DNA of 64,000 nt. Origin: Diprion similis. Lineage: Eukaryota > Arthropoda > Insecta > Hymenoptera > Diprionidae. How positions within the stretch are numbered: position 1 is the first letter of the stretch; every line of letters starts with the position of its first letter. The DNA lies in assembly GCF_021155765.1 (NCBI RefSeq), contig NC_060115.1, positions 3,100,001-3,164,000 on the forward strand. The letters run 5' to 3'. Under the pieces are notes generated by a model. The model did no database searches. It was not told where the DNA came from and saw nothing but the letters and a program-made list of their open reading frames with translations. This document shows positions 26,192 through 40,209 of this stretch, one piece after another. The position numbers were made by a program, and so were the translations under genes.

Positions 26192-27110
26192 ATCTTAACA
26201 TACGCTCGGGGTGAAAATTGCCGCAGATTTTGCGCTGCTATGATTCATTATCACGTACATACGTCAAGTGCTAATCGCAATCGTCCGTTTCGGTGAACGA
26301 ATCCTTTCAAGATAGAGCAAATGGCGCCAAAAAGATGTCATTATTCATCGCAAGGGATGTCAAATATTGAATAAATTCAGTGTCCACCACGGAAATATGA
26401 AGTCGGAACGGATTTACTCCAGCTAGGTGTTCAGGGTGGACTTTCCGTCACGATGCATCATGGGTGAGTGATTATGACTTCATATTACTTAATCTCTGTG
26501 ACATTTATCTTTTCCTAAATAACATATAAATGACACCGTGTAACAGAGCCAGTTGCAAGGGTGTATGCGTGTGAGAAAAATTGACCGACATCTGGTTAGT
26601 ATGCATTTTGCAATACCGCCATGAGATCTGACATACCGATGCACCTGTAGTTACTTTTTGGAGAAAGTAGTGTAGAATAACTCTTGGCCGATCTCTGTAT
26701 TTACCCTTTGCATTTGTAAATCACTAAGCCCCCCCCCCCCCCCCCCCCCGATCTTAGGATCATAAGATGCAAAAGGATACACATTATTAGCTTAACTTAG
26801 CGTGATTAGGTGAAACTGGAAATTGCAACCTTGATTGTTTTTTCTGGGCCTGAATGTTTCGGACTATAATGATTGATTTTTGTTCTTCTCCCTATAAAAA
26901 TCTTTATTAGATCAGGAATAGTTTTTTGGTCCGAATTGGAGATACTTAAAATATTACAAAAATATCAGAGTAATTAAAAAATGTATTTATGTATATAAAC
27001 TTTATCTCACTTGGTGTAAATATTCTTAAATTCATGGTAACGTTTCCTACTTGAAAACTAAGATCTAATATTGTAATAATTAGTATTATCTAATTTTTAA
27101 TTGTTTTTCA
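26192..27110. other. Intergenic DNA and GH27 3' region
   Basis: No gene seen. Contains a 21-bp poly-C run at 26729-26749. Minus-strand AATAAA at 26903-26908 is a candidate polyadenylation signal for the GH27 gene ending at 27111. Confidence 0.45.
26729..26749. repeat. poly-C tract, 21 bp
   Basis: Uninterrupted 21-C run on the plus strand, same length as the run at 9288-9308. Confidence 0.95.
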
Positions 27111-30100
27111 TCACTGGAAGCTATTTTGATTGACTTTGAAAACTTGGTTCAGAACCGGAAAGGGGGTGTAATTATTTCGGGTGTACGCAGTTTCCAAATC
27201 TACATCAGCACGTAGAATTACAACTCCCGAGGGGTTCACTTTAACTTTGATTTTTGTTTGGGGCGTCAGTATTCCATAATCAACGTCCTCGTATAGATCC
27301 TGAAATCATAAATAATTACATATTGGTAAAGCAGAACATTATTTCACCGTAAAGTAGAATCGGTTGAACACAGAAACAACATCAAGTTATTAATCCTGAA
27401 ATGAAGCTGGATGCATGATGAAACCTACCTCTACTCTGTAACCTGCGGGATATGCTAGTCCAAGTTCCTTCAACGTTACAGAGACGTCTGATGGGGTACC
27501 GTCAGTTCGCCGATTAATGAATGCAATAGCATAGGAATAGTAGTTCTGGTAAGTTGGACTAATAGGTCTTGCCCAGATTTCGATGCCTTTGTGCTGGAAA
27601 AGTGTAAACATCTTAGCTCTAGCTTTGTACACCTTAAACTGAAAACAATCGAAAATGTGCGCTGCTGCGACACGAAGAACTTACCTTATAAATTCTTCGG
27701 CCCTGAATTCCCAAGGGATCTTGATCAACGGCTATTATTTTCTTGTTTTGTAAAATTGCTTTGTATTCTGGTCTAATTGTCCTAAGATCTACTGACATGA
27801 ATAGCGGCGCAGCTAGTATAGCCCACAAGGCCATTTGCGTTTTACTTTGTTCGTAGCTAAGCCCAAAGTTACCGACTATCAGCATGTCTGGGTCGTTCCA
27901 GTGCCCTGGTCCAGCATTTGGTGAAATTTCATCTTGGTTGTCGCCAAAATAATCCATTATACTCTCAATACTTGCCCATGAATCTTGAATATCACCGAAA
28001 TTTCTCCACAGATTACAGGTATCCGATATAAGACTGAAGTTTGGCTGAAAATCAAAACAATCAAACATTTTTTATGTATATCAAAGTCTAGGTATTTTTC
28101 AGTGGAATGCACCTTTTGAAATGGGGAAGGCTTTGAAGAAAAACTCATAAAGAACTAAACCTGCAACCCCCCCCCCCCAATTTTTTAAATGCACAGGATC
28201 ATTTATTCATGGCTGAACACAAGCGCAACTGACGTAGTTGTTCTACGTGGTATCTGCATAAACAGCTCTCTCTTACCCGAGTCTCGTGTTTAGCAACTAG
28301 TAAATGCCCCTATATAATATGAGTAATAAAAATATAACAAACCTTCATGCCGGCAAAAGTTTGATAGACAGGCCAGCTACACGAGTATACCATAGGTCTT
28401 CCCGTTCGGTTCAAGTAGTATCCAAATTCAGAATATCCTGAAATATGATTTATTAGTTGAATGTTCTTCATTTCTAAGCAGAAAATATACCCGAGTTCAA
28501 ATGATAATATGAATTTGTACCTTTATCCATGTCTGATGGATGGGCATAGCAACCATCTAGTTTTACGTAATCAACATCCCATGATGCAATAAGTGCAGCA
28601 TCTTCTTCTAAGTGACCCAAAACACCTGGATAACCGCCACAGGTGTAATTACCATAATCTTCATAAATGCCAAATTTCAATCCCTTGGAATGTACCTAAA
28701 TAATTGTAATAGTGTCGTGGTTACGTGTGATTTACGAAACTTTACATGTTAAATTTTATACGTTTTTCTTTTTTTCTAGCATTTTATTTTATGGGCGCAT
28801 CGTTAAAATAAGGTTTCGCAAATGGCAAGTTGCTACACGGCTTGGTGAATTGCAAAACATTTGAGAAATTCTATTTATTGTTAGTAAACAGTTTATGTAA
28901 ACAGGTTTCCATCAAATACTGGAATGTATTTCCTCTTTGGTTCCCAGTTTCACTAATCACTGATAAATGATCTAGAATTCTATCTTAATATTCTTTCAAA
29001 ATGCTTACATAATCAGCCAGATTCTTAATGCCATAAGGAAAACGTTGTCTATCAGGCTTAAGCTGACCATCAAAACCTCTCTCCCTTTCGAGCCAACAAT
29101 CATCGATATTGATATACTGATATCCAAGTGCAGCGTACCCTTCTGCTATAACAATATCTGTCATTGTGCGGAAAAGGCCATCTCTGTAAATGAAATCCGG
29201 ATACTTTAATACATAGTCGGTACATAAATATTGAATATTTTTCAATCTTTTACATTTACACTTGGGTTCGAGAATAGGAAATTTTTATTTTTTAATCCTG
29301 TCCATTATACGATATACTATACTGCAGTCTGTGTTGCTTGTGGTTAACATTAAAAAAGGACTGACAATGTTAAAACGCTTCTGGGGAATGTAAGACTTCA
29401 TGCGTGGGATACTCGAAAACTCAGTTTCCTGAACCATGTAAGAGTTTTATAACACAACATTCGTTTTGTGGCACACTTTTATTACGCAATCAGCAACAGA
29501 CGCAGCTATATTGCTCTGTGTGGTCCGAAGGTGCCAATATATGTAAATTTTAGCGAAAGTAGCATAACGTGTACACATATATGGAGTATCATGAGATTTG
29601 AAATGTCCTTACTATCCAGCGATTAAACTCGAAAAAACCAGCAATATAAATTGAATAACCCTTTTCTCTTATTTTATCAATTCAAGGTGATCTTTCAACA
29701 ACGTAACTTTGCAACCTTGAGAAAATACTTTCATGTCACATCCAATGTGATCGTAATCACTATTAATAAGCAAAATTCCTCCAAAAACCCATGGAAATTT
29801 GTCACACTGGGAATATTCTTGCGTTGAATCATGACCAGCGATGAGAAAATGTGCTGCAACTTTAATAGCTTAATGGGATCTCTTGGTTTTTCGTTGCATT
29901 TTTGAACTTTGGAAATGTAATGTTTGTTAAAATTACCGAAAATCTGAGCATCGGGAGAATACATGATTTTTGTGAAGTTCGCAAAGTGTTGTAGTTAGCT
30001 TACCTGATGCAATTGTCGGGATCATTTTTGCAGTCTGTATTGCATCGAAACCTTTCCCAGGACAGCCAGCCCATAGGTGGGGTTCGGACAAGGCCATTTT

Positions 30101-30164
30101 CAAGTCCAGCCGCAAATCTTGCTATTAAAACCACTGCGCCCCATATCCAAACCGTCTGCACCAT
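27111..30164 (-). CDS. GH27 alpha-galactosidase / alpha-N-acetylgalactosaminidase, secreted or lysosomal
   Basis: Retaining glycosidase that removes terminal alpha-linked galactose or N-acetylgalactosamine from glycans, normally in lysosomes. Coding exons: 30004-30164, 29009-29183, 28521-28695, 28343-28437, 27685-28044, 27429-27638, 27111-27299; 454 aa, slightly longer than human NAGA (411) and GLA (429). The N-terminus is a signal peptide (about 1-20), then [15 protein letters not shown]. The nucleophile is D159 in YVKLDGC and the acid/base is D220 in WRNFGDI. Substrate pocket positions read S191 and V194 in YSCSWPVY. Human GLA has Glu and Leu there and human NAGA has Ser and Ala, so this enzyme looks NAGA-like. 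The C-terminal part is a beta domain with EIWARP. The gene lies 1.9 kb upstream of the TOP3B stop-to-start gap on the same strand; the two are not obviously linked. Confidence 0.93.
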
Positions 30165-33100
30165 CCTGCGACACGAGTTTCAAATTATTGCTTCTAGTAT
30201 AACAAAGCATCGGCAACGGGGCTTGAAAGATAGAGAAAACTTGTTCAAGCTCTTTTATATCCTGATATGAATAAGGGTGATAAGAACTTATGTGCACACG
30301 TCATCAAAACGGACGTATAAACGAGAGTTGAGTAAAACTCATGTCCACGTATGTGCAACACGGTACAAAGTTTCCACAAGACTGATCCGATATAACTGAC
30401 TTCCAAGCCCAAGCATACTTTCACCCAATGCCCCATTTCATTTTTTACACACACGCATCTCCCCAAGACTCGTACGCCAAGACTTCCCTTCATATAGCTA
30501 CTGTATCTCGGATTGACATTGCGATATAATTACGGACAAAAAAGCTATACCAACCCTTTTTTTCATTTTGTTTACCAGTGGAAGGACTTTAGAGGTCATG
30601 GCTACAGCTGACACGCCGCTTTGCACGAAATAGAGTGTAACAATCTTGGGAGAATTGGCAGATTAAGTAGGCATGTTTGCGCGAATAACAAAGAGACTAA
30701 CAATAGAGACAAAGAAGAGAATGTGAGTAGAGTTATTGCTGTTCAACTATCGCCAATGCTCTTTCTTCTCACGACACTTGAACTTATTGTTGAACGGGAA
30801 GTTTAAAATTTGGTGAATTTTCTTCACGCTTTCAATGACGTTGAAAAATCGAATATTTCTCTTCTTCTTTTTTTTTTTCCTTATCGTTAATTTACGTAAA
30901 CTCTGTCACTCTGGTCATATTGTTTGGTGGTTAGGCTAAAGTAGTTAGAGAAAGCTTGTACGACTGTCTTACTGAGTGAAAAATGAAAATTTACTTGAGA
31001 CAAGACGAGTCTCGAAAAAAACTAATAGTCGTGAGCGTACCTATACTTTCCTTTCACGCGTAAATAAAATAAACCTCGCCTTTCGTCTACTATATTCGAA
31101 TCAAGAAACCCTAGGCTGACAGCCTGGGAACACAAGAACACAACAGCAGACTACGTAAGCAGCTTACTCCGACCATAGATGATGTTTTTCGACATAGGAA
31201 TGCAATCCATTGACAATTTTTTACCTCATCGTCAGTACGAAACTCGATAGCCTAAACTCGATTTGTCCGTAAATGTTTACCCGACGATAACGTAGAACGT
31301 GTGTTTTTACGGGTTATCGGAAGAATTTAATGACGACTAGACCTTGGATGATATGATCCTAGTTTCACTATATATATAAACTATTGACAAATACTTATAC
31401 ATTTCTGGAGCCTCGATTTATTTTTCACATACATATTTTTGCCTTCTTAGGCTCAAGAACATGCTTGTATTCAATGTTACATTTATTTCTTTTTCTTTTT
31501 TTTTGTTTCTTCTTTCATTTTTGTTTTATATCGAAAGTCTAGCTTGATCGGTTTCTAAGTCATTTATAATTTATGTTACCTCACTGAAGGTCAGTTCGAT
31601 TATATATATGTATAATATATATTATAGATATATATGTGTATATTATGTATTAGTTGCATGAGCTGAATGTATATATTGTATATCGGTACGAAATCTGCAA
31701 GTATAAAGTGAAACTTTCGGTTTATGGATTGGTAAGCGGCTATTAAACATCACGGCCATATCGGTTGGTTGACGATGAATAATTAATTAAACGAACTAAT
31801 ACACTTGTAGAATTTATTTATGTGACATAGCTGTGCTCAACCGCTGTTACTGGCTGATCATCGTAATTTAAAATTTAATTTAATTCCTTGAATTCGCGAT
31901 AAATATGTATGTATGTACTATTTATAAGATAGTTCGTTTATCTGTAACTGCAAGTTATGGAATTATAATTTAAGCTTGATTGCTGCGCGAATAAAAATAA
32001 GTTTATAGGGGTATAATTGGGATGAAAATAAAAAATTGAAAATTATAAATCTGTGTAGATAACAGCGACGCCTTTGAGTAGGTCGAAAAGCTTGATCAAA
32101 TAAAATAACGTGTAATTTATAGTCGAATAGTACTAACGGATTGGTTAACCAACCCTGCACCTATCTGTTGGTGTATAGATACTGTTGTCTGTTTATTGAT
32201 AATTTCATTTTTAAACAAATTGTCGTAGATGAATGAAATGGTGGGGTAATAATGTTTAATGTTCAAAAAAATAGATAGATTACGATATCGAATTTTGAAA
32301 AGTGCAAAAATCTATCTTTTTAATGTGTATTTTAAAATGTAGAATGTAGAAATAGACAAAACTCAAAAAATAAATAAGTATGGCATTTCATGGGAAAACC
32401 AAAATACAACATATGGTATCTTGGTCCAGTATTTTTCTAGTTATTCGTGAATATAAATTATACATAAAAATTTTTTAAACTGTATAATAAAGCTAGTTGT
32501 CGACTAGAGAAGCGGACCCGTATTACGGGGATGAAAGCAGGGTTGCATATTTTCAGGTGCAATTTTATTTGCATTTTGTTTTTTCTTGTCATAGTTCATC
32601 TCGAAACCTACGAAATGAGATGAAAAAATTTTCAGGTCTAGAACCTGTTAAAATAGAAAGTGGTAAGACAGAGATTTGGAAGATGTTTGATTAAAAAGTC
32701 CCCGCAATCCGGAAAAAATTGACTATTAAATTTCATTTGAAAACATTAATTATTATTGAAAATATGAGAAAAATCATTTTATTCTACTATTTCTTGTTTT
32801 TCACCGAAATATTTATAAGGTTCGTCGGATCCAAATGAAAGATATCTCATATTATTCATAAATGTATTTTTTTACAGATTGCCTGCGAGAAATTTTTTCT
32901 TCAGCTAATGAGTCGGTGAAAAGAAAAAATTAAATATTTACAAGCAATCGTTATAATTTCCTGATGGTTAACTCAAGGTTCATCGTTACATAAAAAAAAT
33001 ACGATATCGTTATTCAAAATCTAACTTGAACTGCAATTTTCAGTTAATTCATCTGCGAAAAAAATCAGGCATTGTTCATCAGAATCGGACAAGCAAGTAT

Positions 33101-33941
33101 GAATTTTTTGAGTAAAAATTGGTAGAAAAATGTAGTAAAAAGATGTTTACGGTTAAAAATCAATGTTTTCATATTTTTCCGCGTGTCACGGTGGTGCATA
33201 ACTGAAATTAATAATCCAAAAATATGTACACAGCAAGAGAGGAGAATTCGAACGCTTTTTTCTTTTTTTCTTTGTCACACTTGATGCGAATGCGAGGCTT
33301 AATGACTTACCTTCACTCGTGGATTGCAGTCTCTTTGACTGACAATAATGCAGGTAATGATAGAACTGCCGGTTCCGTAACTCTGGAGTGGTCAAAGATG
33401 TCGAATAGAGTTTAATATATACTGGAATTATTGCGTGTTTCATCAATTTTTATCTCATCTATCGTGCGTTGCTTCATTCAGATCAAACAGATACGATTTG
33501 ATTTTTGTATTTCGAATCTTATCTTTCAAAAACTATGTCACTTGTGTGCATGTTGCAAACATTGTTATGTATCATTAAGCATTGTGAAATTATTTTCACA
33601 ATATCTTTAGAATCCCCACCGCTGATTTGACAAGTTAAAAAAGAAAAATCTAGCTTTTTGAATTCAACAGTGTATGTATAACGGTTAGATAACGCAGCGC
33701 GCATTTGCCGTTGATAAATTATTATTCTTATTATTATTGTTTTTGTTATTATAATTAGTATTATTCCACCTCTTTCGAGTTATGTACTTCGGAATTCCTC
33801 CTGTATAACCGTGTGAAAAATTCTTTAATTCACTGCAATTCACATTCCTTTCGATTCATCACGAATAATAATTATTACGATGTTGAGATTTTTATTTTTT
33901 TTTTGTCAATTCTTATGCTTGAACTTTGAAAATATCTAGAG

Positions 33942-34220
33942 GTGTATGTTGATGGTGAACAGTGTCGATCTCGTGGGATGAAATATCCCACCTGCAATAG
34001 ACAATTGACTTTAAAAAAGTCTGTCTTATACTGGGGAGTAACCGGCACCCACTACTACTCGCGGGCAGAGAGGCTGGCTCTGAAGGATCAGTGGGAGAGA
34101 ATTAACTGCCAACTACTATTAGCACCAGGGTATACCCATAAGCTGTATACAATCGCCGCTATCCCGCGAAACTATGCCACTGGTAGAAATGTCAAGATTA
34201 GCCGAGCCAATAGCTGTTGA
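33942..34220 (+). CDS. unassigned 92-codon ORF, uncertain
   Basis: ATG-started frame ending in TGA, richer in GC than its flanks, with mixed composition including a LYWGVTGTHYYSRAERLALK segment. I do not recognise a family. No start context, splice site or repeat support separates it from a chance frame. It could also be a fragment of a decayed element. Confidence 0.15.
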   Translation: MYVDGEQCRSRGMKYPTCNRQLTLKKSVLYWGVTGTHYYSRAERLALKDQWERINCQLLLAPGYTHKLYTIAAIPRNYATGRNVKISRANSC

Positions 34221-35681
34221 ATATATTATTAGTCAATCGTACGTGTTACATACCGAAACATTCAAGAAAATTATACCTTTCGCCGTTAAATAATATCACT
34301 GATAATCTCATCGTCATTAGACAACTCAAAACTTACAGTATATATATTTATTTCATTTAAATTCTCGTTGAGACAATAATTCTCACAATATGAGTGCGGA
34401 AACTTAAGTTTACACAGGACTGGCGACCGTAATGTTCTAACTCCTGATTAACAATTTGGCAAAGTTATTGCAGATTTGATGTAACAATAGTAGCAACTAT
34501 TTACCGTATTTTCTACTCTTCGCTCTTTGTACAGAATTAACAGCGCTATGGTGTTTGTTCGGGGCCAATTTCGTTTGGATTTATACCGCGTAATGGAGTC
34601 GTCAAAGTATGAACCTTTCTTTTTATATGTCTGCGTGAAAATTTCTACCCTTTTACCTAACTGTTCAATATTCTCCAGGGTAGTTAGTTATTATCGTTAC
34701 CGTTACAATATGCTCCGTCCAAGCACTTGACATTATCAGACATAACAGTAGTACGCACGTATTACTGGATTTTAACTGATCCCATCAAGATCCATCGTCC
34801 ACCACCTGAATGTCGAAAACATTACTTCTGATCTAACATCTTTATACCATCTTCTCGAATTGAAACTAATCGCATTCCAATCCGATGGATTATTGGTTAC
34901 TATAGCTAATGATCGCCCCCACAAACTATAAGGTATCCATTTACTACCTCCGAGCCGGAATTCAGCCTCGTACCAATTTATCTTCTCTCTCTCTCTCTAT
35001 CTCTCCCTGACTTTTCGTTTTTTACCTCCCATAATATCAGGAATCGTGATGATCGTTGATTGTAAGATTGGGATGTGAATGTAGCTGATATAACAAGCTA
35101 TACATATAGGTACCCCGAAGTCCAGCGATTGAATGAAATGACGTAACACGGCCAGTAGGTAGGTATAAACTTGGCTCGTTATACCCAAGAATAAATTACG
35201 GTGTACGATGTCCCGGGTCCGTCTAATCTCCAATCCTACGTATGCCTGATGCGATAGGGATGTCAACACCTATAATCTGTGTATGTCTCATGTGCGTATA
35301 TTTCACATATCGGATCACACCACTGGACGTACTCTGATTGCATAATAACAACAACAACAACAACAACAAAAACAATAATAATAACAACAAGTGACACGTA
35401 TGTGGAGTACCGTTTGAAGTTCTCTCTGCGAAAATATGTGAAAGGTGCGAGAATATATGTCGCGTAGTTGTACTGCGTTACGAACTACGCTATATATTCC
35501 ATATCCGTGCGCATGTGGTATACCTACGTAGGTCGGAGCTACATAAGTGTGGTATTCGTATGCGTAAACGGACGCTACGTCAGAGGGTAATACTATAGCT
35601 GGTCCCCGGATAGGCGATATCGACATCACCGAAACGTGAAGGATCAAATATAAGACAGGGAGTGAGAGGGGTGAGGATCAC

Positions 35682-35709
35682 GGGTTGGGGTTGGGGTTGG
35701 GGGTTGGGG
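35682..35709 (+). other. G-rich tract, potential G-quadruplex
   Basis: Four to five runs of three to five G spaced by TT lie on the plus strand (GGGTTGGGGTTGGGG type). This meets the usual G3+N1-7 pattern for quadruplex formation. It is not the insect telomere repeat TTAGG. Confidence 0.7.
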
Positions 35710-37416
35710 TGTATAAAACATCATATACAGAAGCGTAATGCGCCAGCCAACGGTGGCTCCGTCTCGCGGAGAGCTTTCAAATTGCAGTAGCAACCCTCGG
35801 AGCTTTATTCCCTGGTCGACTGATACGGGACCATCGGATAGACGGTGCGGGTTCTCCGTCACTCGGTCTGGAAAAGTTTAACGGAAAAATAAAATCGCCG
35901 ATTAACCATCGGTGTAAATTCAATCGCATTCTCAATACCGGGACGGGCATAAATTTATCACAATTATCGCGCATCGTATATAATCGTGCAGCCAGCCACC
36001 CTCTTCATTCTTGGCTTACATATAATTAATACTTCGAGCGAAATATCCGTGCAGAATAAGAACTGTATAATATATTGCATTATGACATGTAATATAACGT
36101 ATCGTACAGTTTATATGTATATATATATTCACATGTATGTATACCGTATACTTTATAATGTATAATATATATATATATACATATGTGTGCGTGTGTATGA
36201 TACGTACATTAGCAGACGGAGAGCTGAATTATAAATCACATGAATAGTTATGGCGTTCGCCAAGATCGTTGAGACTGCGGTGGTAAGAAAAGTGAATCGT
36301 TGTCGTCGTCGTCGTTTCGGTAATTTTAATCCCAACTCTAAACGAAGCCATATCACGAAACAAAGATGAAGAGGCTGCACCCGCTGACATGATAAAGGTA
36401 CGCCGTCTGCAAAATCACACCGTTTTTCCTTCCATATTTTATACTTATATCGAATTAATCGATCATCTGCACCCCTTACGAATTTCATTCCGATTCCCAT
36501 CAGCGATTACGTCATTCATGCATGCATGCATTTAACCCTCTGTATATCCATATATGTGTACATATATCATGTATATATGCATGTATGTATATATAGGACC
36601 GTTCCGTTAAAGCTAACGATAAAAACGCGCGATACATTATCTCTAGCTTTTTCACAGAGACGAGAATAATTGCTGAAAGTATAACATCACGTACTTCTCA
36701 GGTTATACGTGTCCTAATCCTAAAACAATACTTCCTTCCTAACGCGGTGTCGACCGAATGATGTAATGCAACAATGCACGGTTAGCGAGCCAGAAGAGAG
36801 GCTCTCTCACGCAGAGATATAATCGCCAGCGTGTATACCTACAATACATTTTCCACTAAACAACACTATCCGAGAATTGTTGTAATTATATATATCCTCG
36901 GAACGAATTTCTGTGTAATAGTCACGCCGCGGCGCAAAGCGAAATCATTTTCATCACCGACACGCGATTGTCTTTTATACAGATATAATACAATACACAC
37001 CAACGTTGGTCTTTCACGCTCCTGCTTACACTATCGGCAATAATTTATTTATGTATTTACAATGTAAAAAAAAATCTTTATTATAACACTGCATATACCT
37101 ACTGTACAAAGGTAATCATCGTCATGCAGCCGATTCTTGCATACTCGTTTCAGTTTCTTAAAAATCCCCAGGATTCACGATGCTGCAGGTCTTAATATTA
37201 AATGTTACAACCTGTGAAATGTAGGCAAATAATATGATCATCATACGACACTATTGTATTCCATTCTATTCTCAGCAACTAGGCTAGGCAATCATATAGG
37301 CATTCGAAATACAAGAAGAGCATATTGGTAAAATAATGCGTATATATACTTGGATGCATGTATGTACTCGTATGTACTCGTACAATCTATATAGAAGCAT
37401 AGTGTTTACTGTGCTT

Positions 37417-37424
37417 TATAAATA
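37417..37424 (+). promoter_or_regulatory. candidate TATA box
   Basis: TATAAATA followed by a short GC-rich stretch, just upstream of an open frame starting at 37439. A TATA box here would place transcription start near 37447, inside that frame, so translation would then begin at the next ATG (37472). Chance occurrence is possible in AT-rich DNA. Confidence 0.2.
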
Positions 37425-37438
37425 GGGCGGTATACGGA

Positions 37439-37567
37439 ATGCGGATAAATCGATACGCGCTGCTTTCATTCATGGCGGCCACCCTTGCGCTGGCACGCTG
37501 CGAAGCTTCGGCTGTTCCTGTATCTACTGCTGTATCCATCCCCCTCACCCTCACCCATCCATTACAG
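37439..37567 (+). CDS. candidate first coding exon of unknown gene
   Basis: The frame opens with MRINRY followed by an alanine-rich hydrophobic stretch (LSFMAATLALA) that could be a signal peptide. It reaches CAG|GTATAC, a plausible splice donor in phase 0, at 37567. Reading on without splicing gives low-complexity proline/serine sequence from a CCTCCAT repeat. No partner exon was identified, so this remains speculative. Confidence 0.15.
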
Positions 37568-40184
37568 GTATACCTCTATATATACACTTTTGCCCACGTC
37601 ACCCGCACGTCGCCCACGCCGCCCCCGCATCGCCCCGTCACCGCTTCCCGGTCCTCCTCTCCCTCCATCCCTCCATCCCTCCATTCCTCCATCCCTCGAC
37701 ACTCTTTCAGGGAGCGCGCACATTTTTCGCCCTCCTATTTTCGGCACATTCACGTTGTAGATACGGACCTGTACGCATACATATATATGAACATAGGTAT
37801 ACGCGTTACACTACGAGGGCATCGATGCCAGCTGTTATGCAGAGGATTTTTGGTATTTCTTAAATTTTTTGGCAGTGCAGTTTTCAAGCAATATGGAGGA
37901 ATAGCTACTTACTTTATACTCGTATTTTATATTAGTTTCTTTGCTTGTCGCGACGTTTAAACTGTGCACCTCGTTAATATTACGTCCGATCATTTCTCAC
38001 TCGTACAAAATTCTGAAACTATAGGGAAGAGATGAGACAGCAAGATTTATTCTTTCAATATGGTTCACGTGTTACTTTTATTAAAAGAATTGAATGATAA
38101 TTTCTACGACTCGTAGTGTATAATTTTTTCGCCGTACATTTTGTGTAGTTATAATTGTATTATTTATTTGTCGGAAAGTAATGGTGTAAATGTTGTCGTA
38201 TTATACGTGTTTCGTGGAGAAAAATTTATCCTTCATTCAACATCCGTTGCGTCAGATTGGATGCTTGCCATATACTTGTACGGTATAGTATTCAGTTCTA
38301 CGTACCAAACTCCACGAAAATACCTGTCGCGCTTGATATTTAGGTTTTACCATTAAATAATTAATTTATTACTAAATTACGCAATGAAAGACTACGAAAA
38401 ATCCCTCTAAGTTGTATATTCTCTTTAATTACTCTCTAATAATTGTACGAAATACGACCAGTTATTGCCGCATGTACAACGTTAATAAAAATCCTCCAAC
38501 CTGTCCCGGGCTGTGGTCTTATCGTGATTACCGATTACACACGTGCGTGTAAACGTCAATTATCTTTCGATCAGAAATCCTCTCTTTTATTTCAAGAAAA
38601 ACTAATCGAAGATGAAAGGCGAATCAGAATTCGAAAGACTATTATACGCCCTCGAATATTATTATAAAAATTTATGGAACGATATTACAGCAACGTAACG
38701 TGGGCAGGAGGAAAAATATTCCTAGTTCTTGTTCCTCGAAGTAATATTATATTTCGCTGAATATTTTCAAGCCAATGATCGAGCCAACTCCAGAGGAGTT
38801 GCTCCTCCCGGAGAGCTCAGCCTCTTTCACTCACCTCTTGGCCTATTTTAGATATCGCGATGCACCCTTAGTCGCAGGTCAGAGGTTGCAGTTTACGCGA
38901 CAAGTTATTGACCTGAAAGAGACATTCAAGCATGCACATCCGTACTAGCGGACAATCTGTTTTATCCCGTTGCCAAGATCTCTTGCTGCAGCTCTATATA
39001 AAATGCAAACCAATTCTTTGCATGCGTCGTGTGTGTCGAGATAATATTATATGTATTATACGTTCTTTTATACAAGCATCGTCGATATTGCGCAGCATCG
39101 TTGCTACGGATTTATTCATTTATAAATCATGTTATAATCGCATGACACGAGTGATCGTTGTCTTCTAAAGTTGTAGGTTTGCGTTCAATGGGAGCACAGA
39201 GAGCGAGTCTCGACGAGCGATTTATCTTCGAACCCGTTTCGCGCCAGAGAAAGTTGTGACGTGAATAAATTCCCGGTTCCACGTAATATTGATCATGCTT
39301 TTGCTTTCGTGCCGATTGCCGTATAATTTCGTTAATTCTGTAGCTCATCTTGTACAATATTTTTTCTACTCGTGATTGGAATCGAATTTATATTTTTCAT
39401 ACGTTGATCCAACTGTGGAAAGAAACGAGGATCAAGTAAGTAACGTTACTGTAACGATGCATGTTTAGGAAAAATCGTTACTTCACACCTCAAGGAATGT
39501 CTGAAATTTATCAAACCATATAAACAAACCATACTAGTATTTAAAAATCCGACTACTTAAAAGTTATTCTAAAATTGCGTAACAATGATTTTTCCTCCCA
39601 TGATTCGTAACGTTACCTACTTCAGCGTCACAGAAAGAAGAGATCTCTACGATTAATAGCGATGGATCGTTACATAAATGACCTTGGTAAGTCCCACGTA
39701 GATATACAGGTCTCATATTTTTCGGAATTTATAAGAAAGCGGTACGCGGATCTACACGGCGATAACTCGTAAAACCCGATTTGACGGTTCGATCATTTTT
39801 TGTGTTCATTCTACCTCGTCGGCATCATTATCATACGAATACTTTTGATGATTCGATAAGCTGATCGTTCGAGATTCTCAAATTGAATAATAATAATCAC
39901 AGAAGGTATAAGAGTTTTTAAGCTTAATTTTGTCGCGGTATTTTATACTCTCAACTTATTATGCCTGCGTATATCGGTTCGATGAATTTGGTAGTAGATT
40001 TTTGTGCCACCTGCATGGTTACGACCTCCGTACATTACGGTACAAACGTCGATGCAATTGATCGAAACGGTCCTTGAGACTCAAGTTTTCGTTCTTTCGA
40101 CTACAAGTACAATTACAATAACTTGACCGTCTATCGTGCATGGGCCAAATGGTGCTTTGCAACTTCTCGGTGGTACTGCAAGGC

Positions 40185-40209
40185 CTGCACAGCACAGCAC
40201 AGCACAGCA
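40185..40209. repeat. (CAGCA)n microsatellite
   Basis: Five-base repeat, about five units, in non-coding DNA. Confidence 0.8.

Larger units (their letters stand above)
30165..37416. other. Gene-poor region, left part
   Basis: About 7 kb with no recognisable gene. The first few hundred bases are likely GH27 promoter and 5' UTR. The rest is AT-rich with AT palindromes near 31600, a TC run at 34985-35005, a CAA repeat near 35347-35389 and TATA runs near 36120-36180. One unassigned open frame (33942-34220) and a G-rich tract (35682-35709) are listed separately. Confidence 0.5.

Noticed and set aside
29262-29275. GGTTCGAG resembling a tRNA B box
   Set aside because: No matching A box or acceptor stem around it. 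I checked several similar motifs by eye and found no convincing tRNA in the window.
37439-37960. 173-codon plus-strand frame
   Set aside because: Beyond the possible donor at 37567 it is low-complexity sequence generated by a pyrimidine-rich CCATCCCT repeat, with no domain.
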